In this document: positions 46,228 through 58,488 of the stretch, one piece after another
Position numbering within the stretch: the first letter of the stretch is position 1
Layout of the letters: each line of letters begins with the position of its first letter
From: Theobroma cacao
Lineage: Eukaryota > Streptophyta > Magnoliopsida > Malvales > Malvaceae
NCBI RefSeq assembly: GCF_000208745.1
Contig: NC_030851.1
Span: 26,061,361-26,125,360 of the forward strand
DNA length: 64,000 nt
Direction: 5' to 3'
Translations under genes and position numbers: made by a program
Notes under the pieces: model-generated
What the model was told of the DNA's origin: nothing
Seen by the model: only the letters and a program-made list of their open reading frames with translations
The model's database searches: none

Positions 46228-46558
46228 TTCTTGCTGCAGCGAGAAACATTCTGTTTTTGCAGCCAACAACTCACTGCAGCGAGAATAAATCTCGCTGCAG
46301 CAAGAAACTATCGGGTTCTGATGCAGTGCTTTCACTTTGATGAAGATTTTGACCACCTTCCCATGTGAACTAGAAAAATTGGTAAACATCAAAGTTGTAT
46401 TCCTGTCTCTTAGCTTTCTAATGGTCCACAAATCAGGTCAATTGGACTTATGTAGCAGGAGATATGATAGAAAACTGAAACACATGCAAACTAACATTAT
46501 TTCTTGCTGTAGCGAGAAACTTTCTGTTTTGACCGTCGGAATCTCGCTACAGCGAGAA
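46228..46558. repeat. CTGCAG palindrome array in LTR Y2
   Basis: TTCTTGCTGCAGCGAGAA (46228), CACTGCAGCGAGAA (46271), TCTCGCTGCAGCAAGAA (46290), TTCTTGCTGTAGCGAGAA (46501) and TCTCGCTACAGCGAGAA (46542). Confidence 0.85.
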
Positions 46559-47262
46559 ACTTGCTGCCATGCTTGGTACCTTGCTTGATTTTGGCATATT
46601 TTTCACCCATTTAACTTTATGGATTGATCTTGGGTTCTTGCAACACTATGAGGTTATTAATCAAATTTCGAAATGAGGGGTTTTTAGTAAGAAACTAAAT
46701 CAATTGCATTGTTTTTGAAACAAGTGCATCATGATTTCCAAATTCTTCCTATTGATTGCTTGTTCCCTTCTTATGTTCACTCACTGAGTTTTATACTCAC
46801 ATTTTTAAACTTCATATTTTCAGATTCAAAGGCCGTTGGGACCTAGATTGAGTGGTCCACGTATGCTCATCTTTTTGGTAGGTACTATGGCAACTTAGTA
46901 GCTATATCTTCACCCAGAGTCACTCCGCTGACGATCAAAAGTCTTATGCTTGTGTACATGTATAAGTAATGAAGACCACTAAGATTCATGTTAAAAATCA
47001 AATATGTATATTTGATTACTGATGCCACTATAAGATGGCGAATGAGTGATACTATGTTAGCATAATACAAATGTGAATATTGGATTACTATAAAACGTTA
47101 CTGAAATATTTATAATTGAGAATTGTAATATGTGGTTTTAGAAATGATGGTTGAGAATGATGATTGGGATTGCATAAAAAAAAGGGCTTGCTTAAGCTTA
47201 ATGGGCTATGCCCATTGGGCCCATGCACCAGTCATGGCTCGGGTTTTGGGCTGTGACAAAGT

Positions 47263-47275
47263 TGGTATCAGAGCT
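47263..47275 (+). promoter_or_regulatory. Primer-binding site of Y2
   Basis: TGGTATCAGAGCT, four bases after the LTR end. Exact plant initiator Met-tRNA PBS. Best-preserved PBS in the window. Confidence 0.9.
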
Positions 47276-49305
47276 TTAAGTTTAGTCGAGTCTTAGGGAT
47301 TCTCGTGTCAGTTAGCGGAGTTGTCAGAGTTAATGTAGGGTTTTGTTTATGGTTTATGACTGCAGCACAAATCATAGACAAGAGGCTATATGAACTCCTA
47401 TTTCTAGTAACCTACCCTCCTACTAACATTATGTAAAGGTCATAAGTGGTGCCGTTGTCTGGGTTTGAGATGCCACCCGAGACACGAGCTGTTATTGAAA
47501 AGATTTTAAGCAAATGCTCCTAAATGAAAGGTTAATGTAATAATAAATCCCTCTGATTAAAGATAGTGGAAATTGGAGTTGGACTAATAGGTCCGAAATA
47601 ATTCATTTATTTGGTGGAGTTAACCATTGAGCCATCATTGTTAATGGGAAGAAATTTGATGACCATGGATGGTATTTGAGGTCAATATAAAGGAGCACAT
47701 GTGATAATGGTAATAAGGGACATACTTTGACCGGAACGAATAATGCTCATTGAGATTCACTTGAAGCTTGTACATCTAAGTATTAAGGGAGGTGTAAACT
47801 GATACCCATATGCACGGAGGCAAGTGCACTGTGTTGATTAAGCTTGCCCTGCCCTTATATAAATGGCATCGGACTTCCAAAATATTTTATATACGGATAT
47901 GTGCTGAATATGTGTGTAGTAGTCTAGATGGAGTTGGTTTTAATTCTAATTAAGTAATTGCGAGATTCCAAGGCTTGAATTGAATTATTGTGGCTTATGG
48001 CTATAATTGTATGAAATAGCTCAAGGGTGAAAATCACGGATTATTATAATTGATGTATGGTCATGAAGTAAAAGGCTAGTAAATGATCTACTCTAAGGAT
48101 GAGCTTGAATTTTGCTATGCTTAGTGTGGAGCCAAATTATTAAAGGACTGGATGTGGATTTAGCAGTTTGAAATTAAATGACATGGAAATGACAAATTTA
48201 GTCTAAGTGCCATATGGAGTTCCATATGAAGATCGATATATGAATTGCTGTAAAGGTCAATTTAAAAATATGTTTGGTTCAATATGCAACCTATGATGTA
48301 AATGATTAGTCTTGAACGTGACTTCTCCAAAGGTCAGGGACTTATAACATGTGGATTTTCAGATATGCTCTAAGAAGAAGCTTCTGCATCTTAAGTTTAA
48401 GAAATTTTGATCTTATGACTGTAAAGGCAAAATACAAAAATTACATGAATTGTCTATCTATGGATGTAATTGGTTAAGAATTGAAGAGTAAAGTCAAGAT
48501 CTTAACACTAAATGGTGTACAATTTGATATATGTGTACCTAATAGTAAATTTGGATATCATTGCTTAATCAATTTGCACTGAATGTTGTGGTAAAGGTAT
48601 ATGAATTATTGTAGTGAAGTATGTCCAAAGTGAAATATGTGGAGACTAATGTACCGATCACAAACTTGTGATAGAAAGCTAGTTTTGCAAATTGTAGTTT
48701 TTATGACCATGAAATATATGGAAGTTACCAATATGTAAGCATACACTCGAAGTTGTATATCTTGTGATTCGCATTCATTGTATGGAAGGAGATATTCAAT
48801 AGAAGGATTTGGCCTAATTGGTGATTACATGACTATAGGCTTGATATGAGATTAAGAATGCCCTAACATATATGAGAAGTGCATTGCAAAAGGCTGAAAG
48901 TCATTAAGACGAATGATGGGTGAAACATAGATGTTGTTATGACGAGCATAAAAAGCTCAAGGATAATCAATGCAATTACATTAAGTTAGTTTGGTTCGAT
49001 CCAAAATAAGAGTAAGGACATCTTGAAAGATCTTAAAATAATGTTCAATGGGGTTAATGTGCTAAATGTTATCGAATATATATTAAATTGTTAAAGTTAT
49101 GTGTGGCTTTGAAGATAAGCCTTTGATTGTTTGAGTCCTCAATAGAATTCTATTAAAGGATGTGTTTAAGCATTTTAGAAGTGTATTGGAAAACATAAGA
49201 ATAATATATTAGTTTGACTTGCTATAAGAGGTCGAATTTGTATGGCCATGAGTGGCTTGTGAACAATCAAGCAGTGTAAAGTATGTGCTCATAAAGGGAG
49301 CTATG
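47276..49305 (+). other. Non-coding internal region of Y2, left part
   Basis: No pol domains; matches Y1 internal DNA in reverse. Ends with the TSD CTATG of X3. Confidence 0.75.
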
Positions 49306-52246
49306 TGTCATGACCCGGTACTCTCCTCGAGCCCATGACAAGCGTCGTGATGTCCAGATAGACATTCATTACCTCAGAATGCCAACCGAAACCTCACAAA
49401 GCTTTAATATTAGTTTTCTTACCTCCCCTGCAAGCAACAGTTGCTAATGTCATATTTTAAAAGATTATAAGCTATTTCCAAACTAAAACAATAAAAACAT
49501 AATTTTCGTCTCACAAGGGTATTTTGGTCATTTTTTTCCAAAAATTCCGAAACTATCTAAAAATGTAGTATATGAGTGAAAGATACATATTTCATAACCA
49601 AAAATAAGTTTAGATGTCTAAAACATTCATTTAAAGTGAAATGATAGCTATTAGAATAAAATATTTCATTTTCTTATAAAACAATATTTATAGAGATATC
49701 TGTAAATAATTTTTGTAGCGTAAAAGTAAAATAAATTCGTACATACAGTAACACAGTGAGCCAGAGTGTGTAATTTAATTTACAATGACATGTGGGCCCC
49801 CCGAATGACCAAAAGCAACGAAGGCTGCGAACCTACAATTTTTTAGGATGTAAATCCAATTGTAGCCCTCGACGAAATCAACTATTTACAGACTATCTTG
49901 ATCCTGGAATGAGTGGATAGGAGGGTGGTGAGTTTATATAAACTCAATGAGTAAACAAACACCATCTAAAATCTCTAAAGTCGAGTAAATGGAGACAACT
50001 TAAAATAGTTCATCGTACTATGATTTATAACGTTTCAAACTCATTTCAACTAAATAAAATAATTTCATTTCACTCAAATAATCAACATGGCTTTTAAATT
50101 TCTTAAAAATTTGGCTCGTGCCAAAACTCATTCTCGGGGACACCTTGATTAGAGGCATCCGACCGAGTCTGCCAAGGCTGTTAAAGAAAAGACATATATC
50201 CATAAATCATATTTGTACATTTTAAAACATAGCCGTTCCTTGGCGTTAGCTGAGTTCACCCTCACGTGGTGGTTTAGCGTGTAGTGAGCTCTAAAGCTTT
50301 ACCTCAGGAGTTACCCCCCGCGCCTCTCGTACCGAGGTAAAATATAACAGGGTTTACCGTGCCCCTCTAATAGGTTGGTCCACAAAAACCCGCCCATTGC
50401 AGTAAGCTAATCGATATCCCACCAAATCAATAAAAGTTTCAATAGCATGGCATAACAATTATATTACTACCCAGCCTATCAAGGCAAAACAAACAGTTCA
50501 TACAATTTCAACACAATTTCCAATTCAGCCATTCATGCCAATATCACTATAAGCCATTCAATTCAAACCATAAATTTACAACACAAACAAATAGTCTCCA
50601 ATTACTCAATTTCTGAAATCATCATTCAATTTCAAAATGATTTATAAAACTCATTTCATTTATCCACATTTTACTTATAAAACACAAGGATTTACCATTT
50701 AAACTCATTTTTCTATAAAATCACAAAAACGAATAAAAACTACTTTAGATAATTAAGACAATAATAAGGTTACTCACGATATCGGGAGTTCGAAATACAC
50801 CTATTCTTGGTCCCCTGGCACAATGTCTTTACCCTTGTTAGAAGACTCACTACCTATACACAATACACGACAAATAATTCAATATATTGTGTCATGTCAT
50901 TATAAATCTATTTCAGGCTCTATATGAATGCATGAGATTGTTTGGATAGACACTTAAAGACGGTGTTACACATTGGTTCAATTGTGATCAGAATGCATCG
51001 ATTTTCGACCTAATTCGAACTCTCCACCTTTGATTTAACCAAAACATCCAAATTGACTCCAATTATATTCATCACACTTCCAATGTCCCAAAATACACCA
51101 ATGTGCCTCAATGAGCTTGACTTTCTCATTGTTATTCAACTTATTTACTAAAAGAACTATACTTTAAAATTACCATTTTCTATTTCCATCACCACCATTC
51201 ATTAAATTCTAACTAAATAACACAAGATAACACAAGAATCATCTTCACTAGGTTCCTTATGAAATTCGGCCATGGTGGGTGCATAAACACTATGGTTTTT
51301 TATACTTGATTTTTTTTACACCATAAATCATTAGTTCCTAACCAAATCACTTGAAATAAAATCAAATCCACCATCAACATACCATAAGGAAGATTTGGCC
51401 AATGAGGGTGATGGAAGAACATGAATTTTTCTTGTTTGCTTTTCATGCTACACATCACCAACCAACTAAAAACACTAGAATAACATGTTTTCCAACTAAA
51501 TTCAACATCAAATCTTCTCCCCCTAGGTTCGGCCAACAAGGGATCCATCATGAAATCATGAATTTCAACCATGGAAAATTAGAAAGAATGCTTAGGAAAG
51601 ATAGATCTGAAGCTAAAATTGAAAAATCTTACCTTTTGTCACTTGATTCCTTGAAATTCTAAAATTTTCTCTTGAATTTTTCTAACTAGGGTTTTGTTCT
51701 TTCTTTCTTTCCTCTTTTCCTTAGTGAGGCCGAACATATAAGAGTGAAATGGGAGAGTCATGTGCTGATTTTTAATGTAAATTATAAAGAAATGAAAGCT
51801 TGCCACTTGTCACCATTCCATTGGTCCATGTTTAACACTTAACAACTAAGCTTTCTTTCACCAGCACATAAAATATCTCAATTATCCATAATATAAAATG
51901 TTAATGGATGAAATCCTTAGGCATGACAAGTGTTGGGTGATGTAACATTCCAAGTTTGCTCGTGGGTGGCAAAATGACCATTTTGCCCCTACATCATGAA
52001 AATTCCAATTTGACTCTAAATCAATCCTTGAACTTTGAATCACCATATTAAGTCATTCTGGGTGTTTAAAATTCTCAATTTCATCTAAAAATCTCTATTT
52101 GGACTAGTTTGAGGCTTAATTCAGCTTAGTTGTACCACTAGGTTCACTACCGACTTTTAATGATTTTTTGGGGCTTTCCAAGTATGCAAACATATTATCA
52201 AGCACATGAATGACATGGCAAATATTTTATAGAGTTGGGCTTCACA
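49306..52246 (-). repeat. 3' LTR of X3 (2941 bp)
   Basis: Plus strand TGTCATGACCCGGTACTC...GGGCTTCACA. Full length compared with X1 and X2. Confidence 0.9.
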
Positions 52247-52263
52247 GCACTACCCCCCTTAAA
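52247..52263 (-). promoter_or_regulatory. Polypurine tract of X3
   Basis: Plus strand GCACTACCCCCCTTAAA, a G-run on the minus strand adjoining the 3' LTR. Confidence 0.75.
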
Positions 52264-53015
52264 ATAAAATTTTGACCTCAAAATTTCACTTACCAGACTA
52301 GAAGAAAGGATGTGGGTGTTAGTTTCTCATATAATGCTCAACTTCCTACGTCATCTCCTCCATCCAAGCATTCTTCCACCCCTCAAGGCACGATGGCATC
52401 CAATGGTACCTATCAAAACACTAGGCAAGAGGTGCACTTCACCCCCTCGAGGCAGTCCCTTCCCTCTTCTTCCAAGCCCCTAGGTGGAGAATCATACTTC
52501 GCCACAGATCATGTTCGAGAATTCCCAAGAATAGGGTTATCTTTCCCTTTGTTCTGATACCACTTGGATTCTAGGGGCGAGTCCACTCGTAGGGCTGGGT
52601 CGCTAAGAACAACCCTTTCTTCCTTCAAGGGTGGCATCCCATAACCTTTCTCGATAATTATATTACTAGTTTGCCTCTATCATACCAAAAGATTTCTATA
52701 CACATCCAGTCATTTAAACAGCTACTTTACATTCCACTCGAGTCATACAAAATAAGAGTCAACTCTTAACTCTTTTGTACAAGTAACTGCTACATTTTCC
52801 CTTAAATGACACCTACCTAGACTTATGGTGATACGAACTTCAATGAAGGTATTAAGTATCCTTAGGGTCCTCGTCACCTTGATCCGAGCACATCAACATA
52901 TTCTCTTCCTCTGTCACAACAAAAACTCTTATCGGTGTATGAATTTACGGTTTAAAGGGTGGATACATCGGGGTATAACTGCCCACATCGGACCGCATAA
53001 CTACACCCGAACCTA
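52264..53015 (-). other. Non-coding stretch between gag and 3' end of X3
   Basis: No pol motif in any frame. Contains a second PBS-like word at 52551-52562 (TGGTATCAGAAC on the minus strand). Confidence 0.6.
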
Positions 53016-54276
53016 GCTATGACCCAAAAGAATCTCTTCTTTGAATATCTGTGCGAGCTTGGGGAAATGAAGTAGCTACAATAGCTCATCCTAATTGTGG
53101 GCAAGCACTCCTCATGTGGCCCTGCTGACCACACTAAAAACACCGCATGGGCTCCTTACACGGCCGAGTATGAAACTTCCCACAGTTTCAGCATTTATCA
53201 AAACCCCCAAAACTCTCCCCAAAAGTACTCGTCACAGACCTATTGAATCTAGAAGACTTCGGCTATGGCTGTTGAGATGAGGGTCGGTTAGATGCTACTA
53301 AAGTAATGGTAACACTCCCTGAAGTAGAAGAATCCTTCCCCTTTTTATATGGCTGACTAGAAGATATACTAGAATTCCTCCTTTTTACAAACTTAGGCCG
53401 CATTCTCCTATTTTCATTCGCGAGCTTTTCAGCCTTTAAAGCCATTTGTACCACTTCTTTATGTGGCTCCCTACCTGTCATTGTCATCCGATCTCGAATC
53501 TCATTACGGAGCCCTTCCTCAAAATAACGGGCTTGATCTTACACAATTTTCACCAGATCTGACACATATAACATCAGTTTGTTAAAACGAGCCTCATACT
53601 CCTCTACTATTAAGTTCTCCTGTTTCAAACTCAAAAATTCTTTCATCTTTTCCTTTTGATGGAAATAAGTGTAATACTAACTATCAAATTCTCTTAGAAA
53701 ATTTGACCAAGTCAGAAGAGTAGTAGAACGGGATTTTACTGAATTCCACCACGTGCGAGCCCTCTTCTCAAGTAATCTTGTGGTCACCATCAACTTCATA
53801 TCATCATCCAACCTCATATCCGAAAGTGTTTCCAAAACCTGAATAATCCAATCTTTGGCTGCTGTTGCATCCAAATCACTCGTAAAAGAAACGCAACCAA
53901 GTTGCCTAGCCTCCTCAAGCTTCTTAGAAATAAAGACATTCGACACTGGTGGTCGAACAGGAGGTGGGGGTGGTGGCACTGAATGAGTAGCTGGAAGAAC
54001 TGTAAGAGAAGCTTGACCAGTCTGAGCCTGGCCAGCAATAGCAGTGAAAAAGGCTACCAATGCTTGAGCTGCCTCAGGAGGCATGGCAGGAATACCAGTA
54101 GGTGGTGGAGGAGGTGGAGGATGTGGGGGAGTCTCAGTCTGTTCAGCAGTGGGTGCTGCCCGAATAGTAGACGCAGCTGATTCCCCCTCTACAGGATCTG
54201 GCTGACTATGTTGAGAATGACCTCTTCCCCTCCCAGCCGATCTGGTGAGAGGTAGGTGTTCACGTCGATAAGGCAT
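53016..54276 (-). pseudogene. Gypsy gag pseudogene of X3
   Basis: ATG at 54276: MPYRREHLPLTRSAGRGRG, then a proline-rich linker, then a Retrotrans_gag capsid domain (about residues 125-260: DATAAKDWIIQVLETLS, RARTWWNSVKS, LTWSNFLREFDS) with a TAA after residue 199. The frame continues (EEYEARFNKLMLYV, ARYFEEGLRNEI) with a further stop, then a basic linker at 53487-53263 and a CX2CX4HX4C zinc knuckle (CF*CGQQGHMRSAC, about 53150-53110) in which one codon is TAG. Additional stops follow. The stop codons look like C-to-T changes. Structural protein, not functional. Confidence 0.9.
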
Positions 54277-54415
54277 GGTGATCTAAAGACGAAACAAAGC
54301 GAGTTTAAACAACTTTAAGTTCTATATGCAGATGCATGCATGCAACTCAACTTAACCTAACTTAACTTGGGGCCACACTAACACTGTAATTTTTAAAATG
54401 ACTTTAAATCCAAAA

Positions 54416-54427
54416 GCTTTGATACCA
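54416..54427 (-). promoter_or_regulatory. Primer-binding site of X3
   Basis: Minus strand TGGTATCAAAGC, seven bases from the 5' LTR. One change from the initiator Met-tRNA consensus. Confidence 0.85.
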
Positions 54428-54434
54428 CATGAAT

Positions 54435-56353
54435 TGTCACTACTCAGTACTCTCTTCTAGCCTGTGACAACTGTCGCGATGTCCCAATAGACATTCATTA
54501 CCCGAAATGCCAACCGAAACCCCACAAGGCTTTAATATCAGTTTTCTCACCTCCCCTACATGACATGGCAATTATATTACTACCCAGCCTGTCAAGGCAA
54601 AACAAACAGTTCATACAATTTCAACACAATTTCCAATTCAGCCATTCATGCCAATATCACCATAAGCCATTCAATTCAAACCATAAATTTACAACACAAA
54701 CAAACAATCTCCAATTACTCAATTTCTAAAATCATCATTCAATTTTAAAATGATTTATAAAACTCATTTCATTTAATCACATTTTACTTATAAAAACATA
54801 AGGATTTGCCATTTAAACTCATTTTTCTATAAAATCAAAAAAATGAATAAAAACTACTTTAGATAATTAAGACGATAATAAGGTTACTCACGATATCGGG
54901 AGTTCGAAATACTTCTGTTCTTGGTCCTCTAGCACAATGTCTTTACCCTTGTTAGAAGACTCACCACCAATACATAATACACGATAAATAATTCAATATA
55001 TTGTGTCATGTCATTATAAATCAATTTCAGGCTCTATATGAATGCATGAGGTTGTTTGGATAGTCATTTGAAGACGGTGTTACACGTTGGTTCAATTGTG
55101 ATCGGAATGGATTGGTTTTCAACCTAATTCGAACTCTTCACCTTTGATTTAACCAAAACATCCAAATTGACTCCAATTATATTCATCACACTTCCAATGT
55201 CCCAAAATACACCAAAGCACCTCAATGAGCTTGACTTTCTCATTGTTATTCAACTTTTTTACTAAAAGAACTATACTTTAAAATTACCATTTTCGATTTC
55301 CATCACCACCATTCATTAAATTCTAACTAAATAACACAATATATCACAAGAATCATCATCACTAGGTTCTTTATGAAATTCGGCCATGGTGGGTGCATAA
55401 ACACTATGGTTTTTCATACTTGATTTTTTTACACCATAAATCATTAGTTCCTAACCAAATCACTTGAAATAAAATCAAATCCACCATCAACATACCATAA
55501 GGAAGATTCGGCCAATGAGGGTGATGGAAGAACATGAATTTTTCTTGTTTGCTTTTCATACTACAAATCACCAACCAATTAAAAACACTAGAATAACATG
55601 TTTTCCAACTAAATTCATTATCAAATCTTCTCCCCCTAGGTTCGGCCAACAAGGGATCCATCATGAAATCATGAATTTCAACCATGGAAAATGAAAAAGA
55701 ATGCTTACGAAATCTCAAGCTAAAATTGAAAAATCTTACCTTTTGTCACTTGATTCCTTGAAATTCCAAAATTTTCTCTTGAATTTTTCTAACTAGGGTT
55801 TTGTTCTTTCGTTCTTTCCTCTTTTCCTTGGTGAGGCCGAACATATGGGAGTGAAATGGTAGAGTCATGTGCTGATTTTTAATGTAAATTATAAAGAAAT
55901 GAAAGCTTGCCACTTGTCACCATTCCATTGGTCCATGTTTAACACTTAACAACTAAGCTTTTTTTCACCACCACATAAAATATCTCAATTATCCATAACA
56001 TAAAATGTTAATGGATGAAATCCTTAGGCATGACAAGTGTTGGGTGGTGTAAAGTTACAATGTTGCCCTTGGGTGGCAAAATGACCTTTTTACCCATATG
56101 TCATGAAAATTCCAATTTGACTCCAAATCAATCCTCGAACTTCGAATCATCATATTAAGTCATTCTGGGTTTTTAAAATTCTCAATCTCATCTTAAAATC
56201 TCTATTTGGACTAGTTCGAGGCTTAATTCAGCTTAGTTGTACCACTAGGTTCACTACCGATTTTTAACGATTTTTTGGAGCTTTCCAAGTATGCAAACAT
56301 ATTATCAAGCACATGAATGACATGGCAAATATTTTATAGAGTTGGGCTTGACA
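54435..56353 (-). repeat. 5' LTR of X3 (1919 bp, internally deleted)
   Basis: Plus strand TGTCACTACTCAGTACTC...GGGCTTGACA. Against the 3' LTR it lacks about 1 kb, equivalent to 49431-50445; the joint is at about 54558. The remainder aligns closely throughout. Confidence 0.9.
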
Positions 56354-56358
56354 CTATG

Positions 56359-58488
56359 ATTGGTAGATAAAGGTGGAACTTTAGAATTTCATTGTCATAA
56401 TTACTAGATTATATTTTGTATTATTTGATATAGTGTAGAACATCAATGATGAGGTTGTGTTTAATGCTTTAGGCCTTGAACTGTAAGTTATGGACATGTA
56501 TCCACCTTGTGAATACCCTGATGAGATAAATTTGAAAGACTTTTCACAATGAGACAACATTAAAGCTCAAAGAGCAAATGGCTATATAGTCAAGTTGGGT
56601 TTGTGACTGATATGTCACATAAGTATGAAGATATGATACAAGCATAAGTATACTTGGAAATGCTGGTTTGAGGCAATGATTATCCTACTGTTTTGTGGAC
56701 CTGATGAGGTTCTGGTCTTGACATAATTGTAGACGCAAGGCATAAATTATGAAATGTGCTTCCCCCACAAGTTCTAATTTATTTTGAGTAATTATCAAGG
56801 TAAAGTGCTTGGTAAGGGTAGGCAAAGTTTGAATTGTGTTTCAAATGTTTAGAGAACGAGGGTGACATGAGTTGATTAAATGATACTACTACTGGTGAGG
56901 GAATAGAAATACGCTATGGGAATTGCAGAGATCTACCTAGAAAAGAGATGATGATTTGAGAATTCAAGTACTCGTATACGAGTAAAGATTTGGTAATGAG
57001 ACATGACCTAAAGTTGGAATACTACAATATGAATTTTGACAAAACAATTGACTTATAAAACACGTGGTGTTTGGAGATGGTGCCAATTAGTGGTTAACTC
57101 TTGTATGAAAATGGAATATTGAAATCAGCTTTGTGTATTCACCACAAATGAAGAGCATGATCTAACCAACCAAGAGAAGAAATGATTCTAAACTTGATTG
57201 TTGGTTAATTTGGTTTTACATATGGCTTATAGAGCTTGATATGCCTAAAGCTATTCGAAGTTAAAAATTTTGGGAAATATATATGTATGGATATAGATGT
57301 TGCATATTGGTATAAAAGCTTGTGCAAAGTTGGTTATAATTTTATTCAATGATGACATTCTATCAATGGTTATAGTGGTAGACATTGATTAAGATAATTT
57401 ATTGCTGATTTTGGCAGTGAACAAGTTGATTATGATGTTGTTAACTTAAAAGTAAGTGTTTATACTTTTGGTATAAGTTCATCAAATTCTATTATATCAT
57501 GATCAAACTTGGTGTTTTGATATAGCCTGACAAGCTTGACATATGAACTAGCTTAACTGTAAGCTCAAAATTGATAGGCTATTATGAAATATAAAAATAG
57601 AGATGTATTCCATGGATTTAATTCCCTAAAGGCTAATGGAATAAAATGTACTAGTACTAGTATAGCCTTAATATAAAGTTGACTTATGAAGATTTAGAAA
57701 AAAAAAATTTGCTTATGCATGAAGGTGGTGCATTTGAGTTTATGTAAGGAAGGTTTAAAATCTTCCTTGTTTGACATAAAGCCCATGATTGAGAATGAAT
57801 GATTATGGATTTAATTTTCTAAGGTAAAAAGGACAAAAGAAGTTAATATCAGAAAGGTCTTAATAGATGATTCTTAAATTTTAAAGTGCACTTAAGGAGA
57901 GATAAATGTTTAATTTGATCTTCAGATTGATGAACTAATTAGGCCATGAGATCTGATGCTTGGAGTAAATTTGAGAAATATCAAGTTAGTTATGTTGTGG
58001 GTGATTGATGACGAGCAAATTAGCAATGACATCGAAAATGTAGAAATGATTAGTAATCAAAATGAGACTTGGAAAGGATTTTTAAAGGAAAACTTTTGAG
58101 CAACTTTAATCTTGAGAGGTTGAGTTATTGATTAAAGAGATTGGTGAAGATTATAAGGGGGTTATGTGGAATGTCATAATTTATTGAAATGCCTTGTGGT
58201 ATAAGTTGAGATTTATCTAGTGAGCACTTGATCATGAAAGTATTGGAGTTTGTTTTTGGGAAGATGGTTACTCATGGTTACTGGAATTGAATCATCCGTG
58301 ATGTTAAATATATATGAATAAATAAACAGTGTTTGATCCTTATGTATTATGAAATGCTTGAATGGAATTTGTATGGAGGTATGTAAAACGGAATAGAGGT
58401 TGGTTGACCATTTAGACCCATAGTCAATGGTGGAATAAATGCTAGAATGTTGGAAAGTTCAATAAAAGATCAAGGTAGAGGAACAAAT
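56359..58488 (+). other. Non-coding internal region of Y2, right part
   Basis: Continues Y2 after X3. The word AGCTATG/ATTGATAG is intact in Y1 at about 36277, which shows the exact insertion site of X3. It ends at AGATCAAGGTAGAGGAA near 58485. Confidence 0.75.

Larger units (their letters stand above)
44477..47258 (+). repeat. 5' LTR of Y2 (about 2780 bp)
   Basis: Begins TGTATAGTACCCCGTATTTTG (two extra bases against Y1) and ends GGGCTGTGACA. Contains the CGTGCAC minisatellite (45827-46010), (AT)n at 45767-45786 and CTGCAG palindromes (46228-46558). Short ORFs on both strands are repeat artefacts. Confidence 0.85.
49306..56353 (-). mobile_element. Element X3: gypsy (Tekay/Del-like) retrotransposon with gag only, TSD CTATG
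   Basis: 7048-bp element on the minus strand. Perfect TSD CTATG at 49301-49305 and 56354-56358. In transcription order: 5' LTR (56353-54435), PBS, gag, short non-coding stretch, polypurine tract, 3' LTR (52246-49306). There is no protease, RT, RNase H or integrase: only about 2.2 kb separates the LTRs. It gives orientation and family to solo LTRs X1, X2 and X4. Proline-rich gag plus 3-kb LTRs resemble Tekay/Del chromoviruses (inference). Confidence 0.9.
44477..58488 (+). mobile_element. Element Y2 (Y family), 3' end lost, carries X3
   Basis: 5' LTR 44477-47258, PBS 47263-47275, then internal DNA 47276-49305 and, after X3, 56359-58488. The internal DNA matches the internal region of Y1 in reverse. 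It ends abruptly at about 58488, where it meets gypsy pol, so there is no 3' LTR. A short possible gag start (MPPETRAVIEKI, ATG near 47470) is followed by a stop. Confidence 0.85.

Noticed and set aside
51300..51662. ORFs of 86-104 codons on both strands, repeated at 55404-55718
   Set aside because: They lie in the two LTRs of X3 and are duplicated because the LTRs are. No domain is present.
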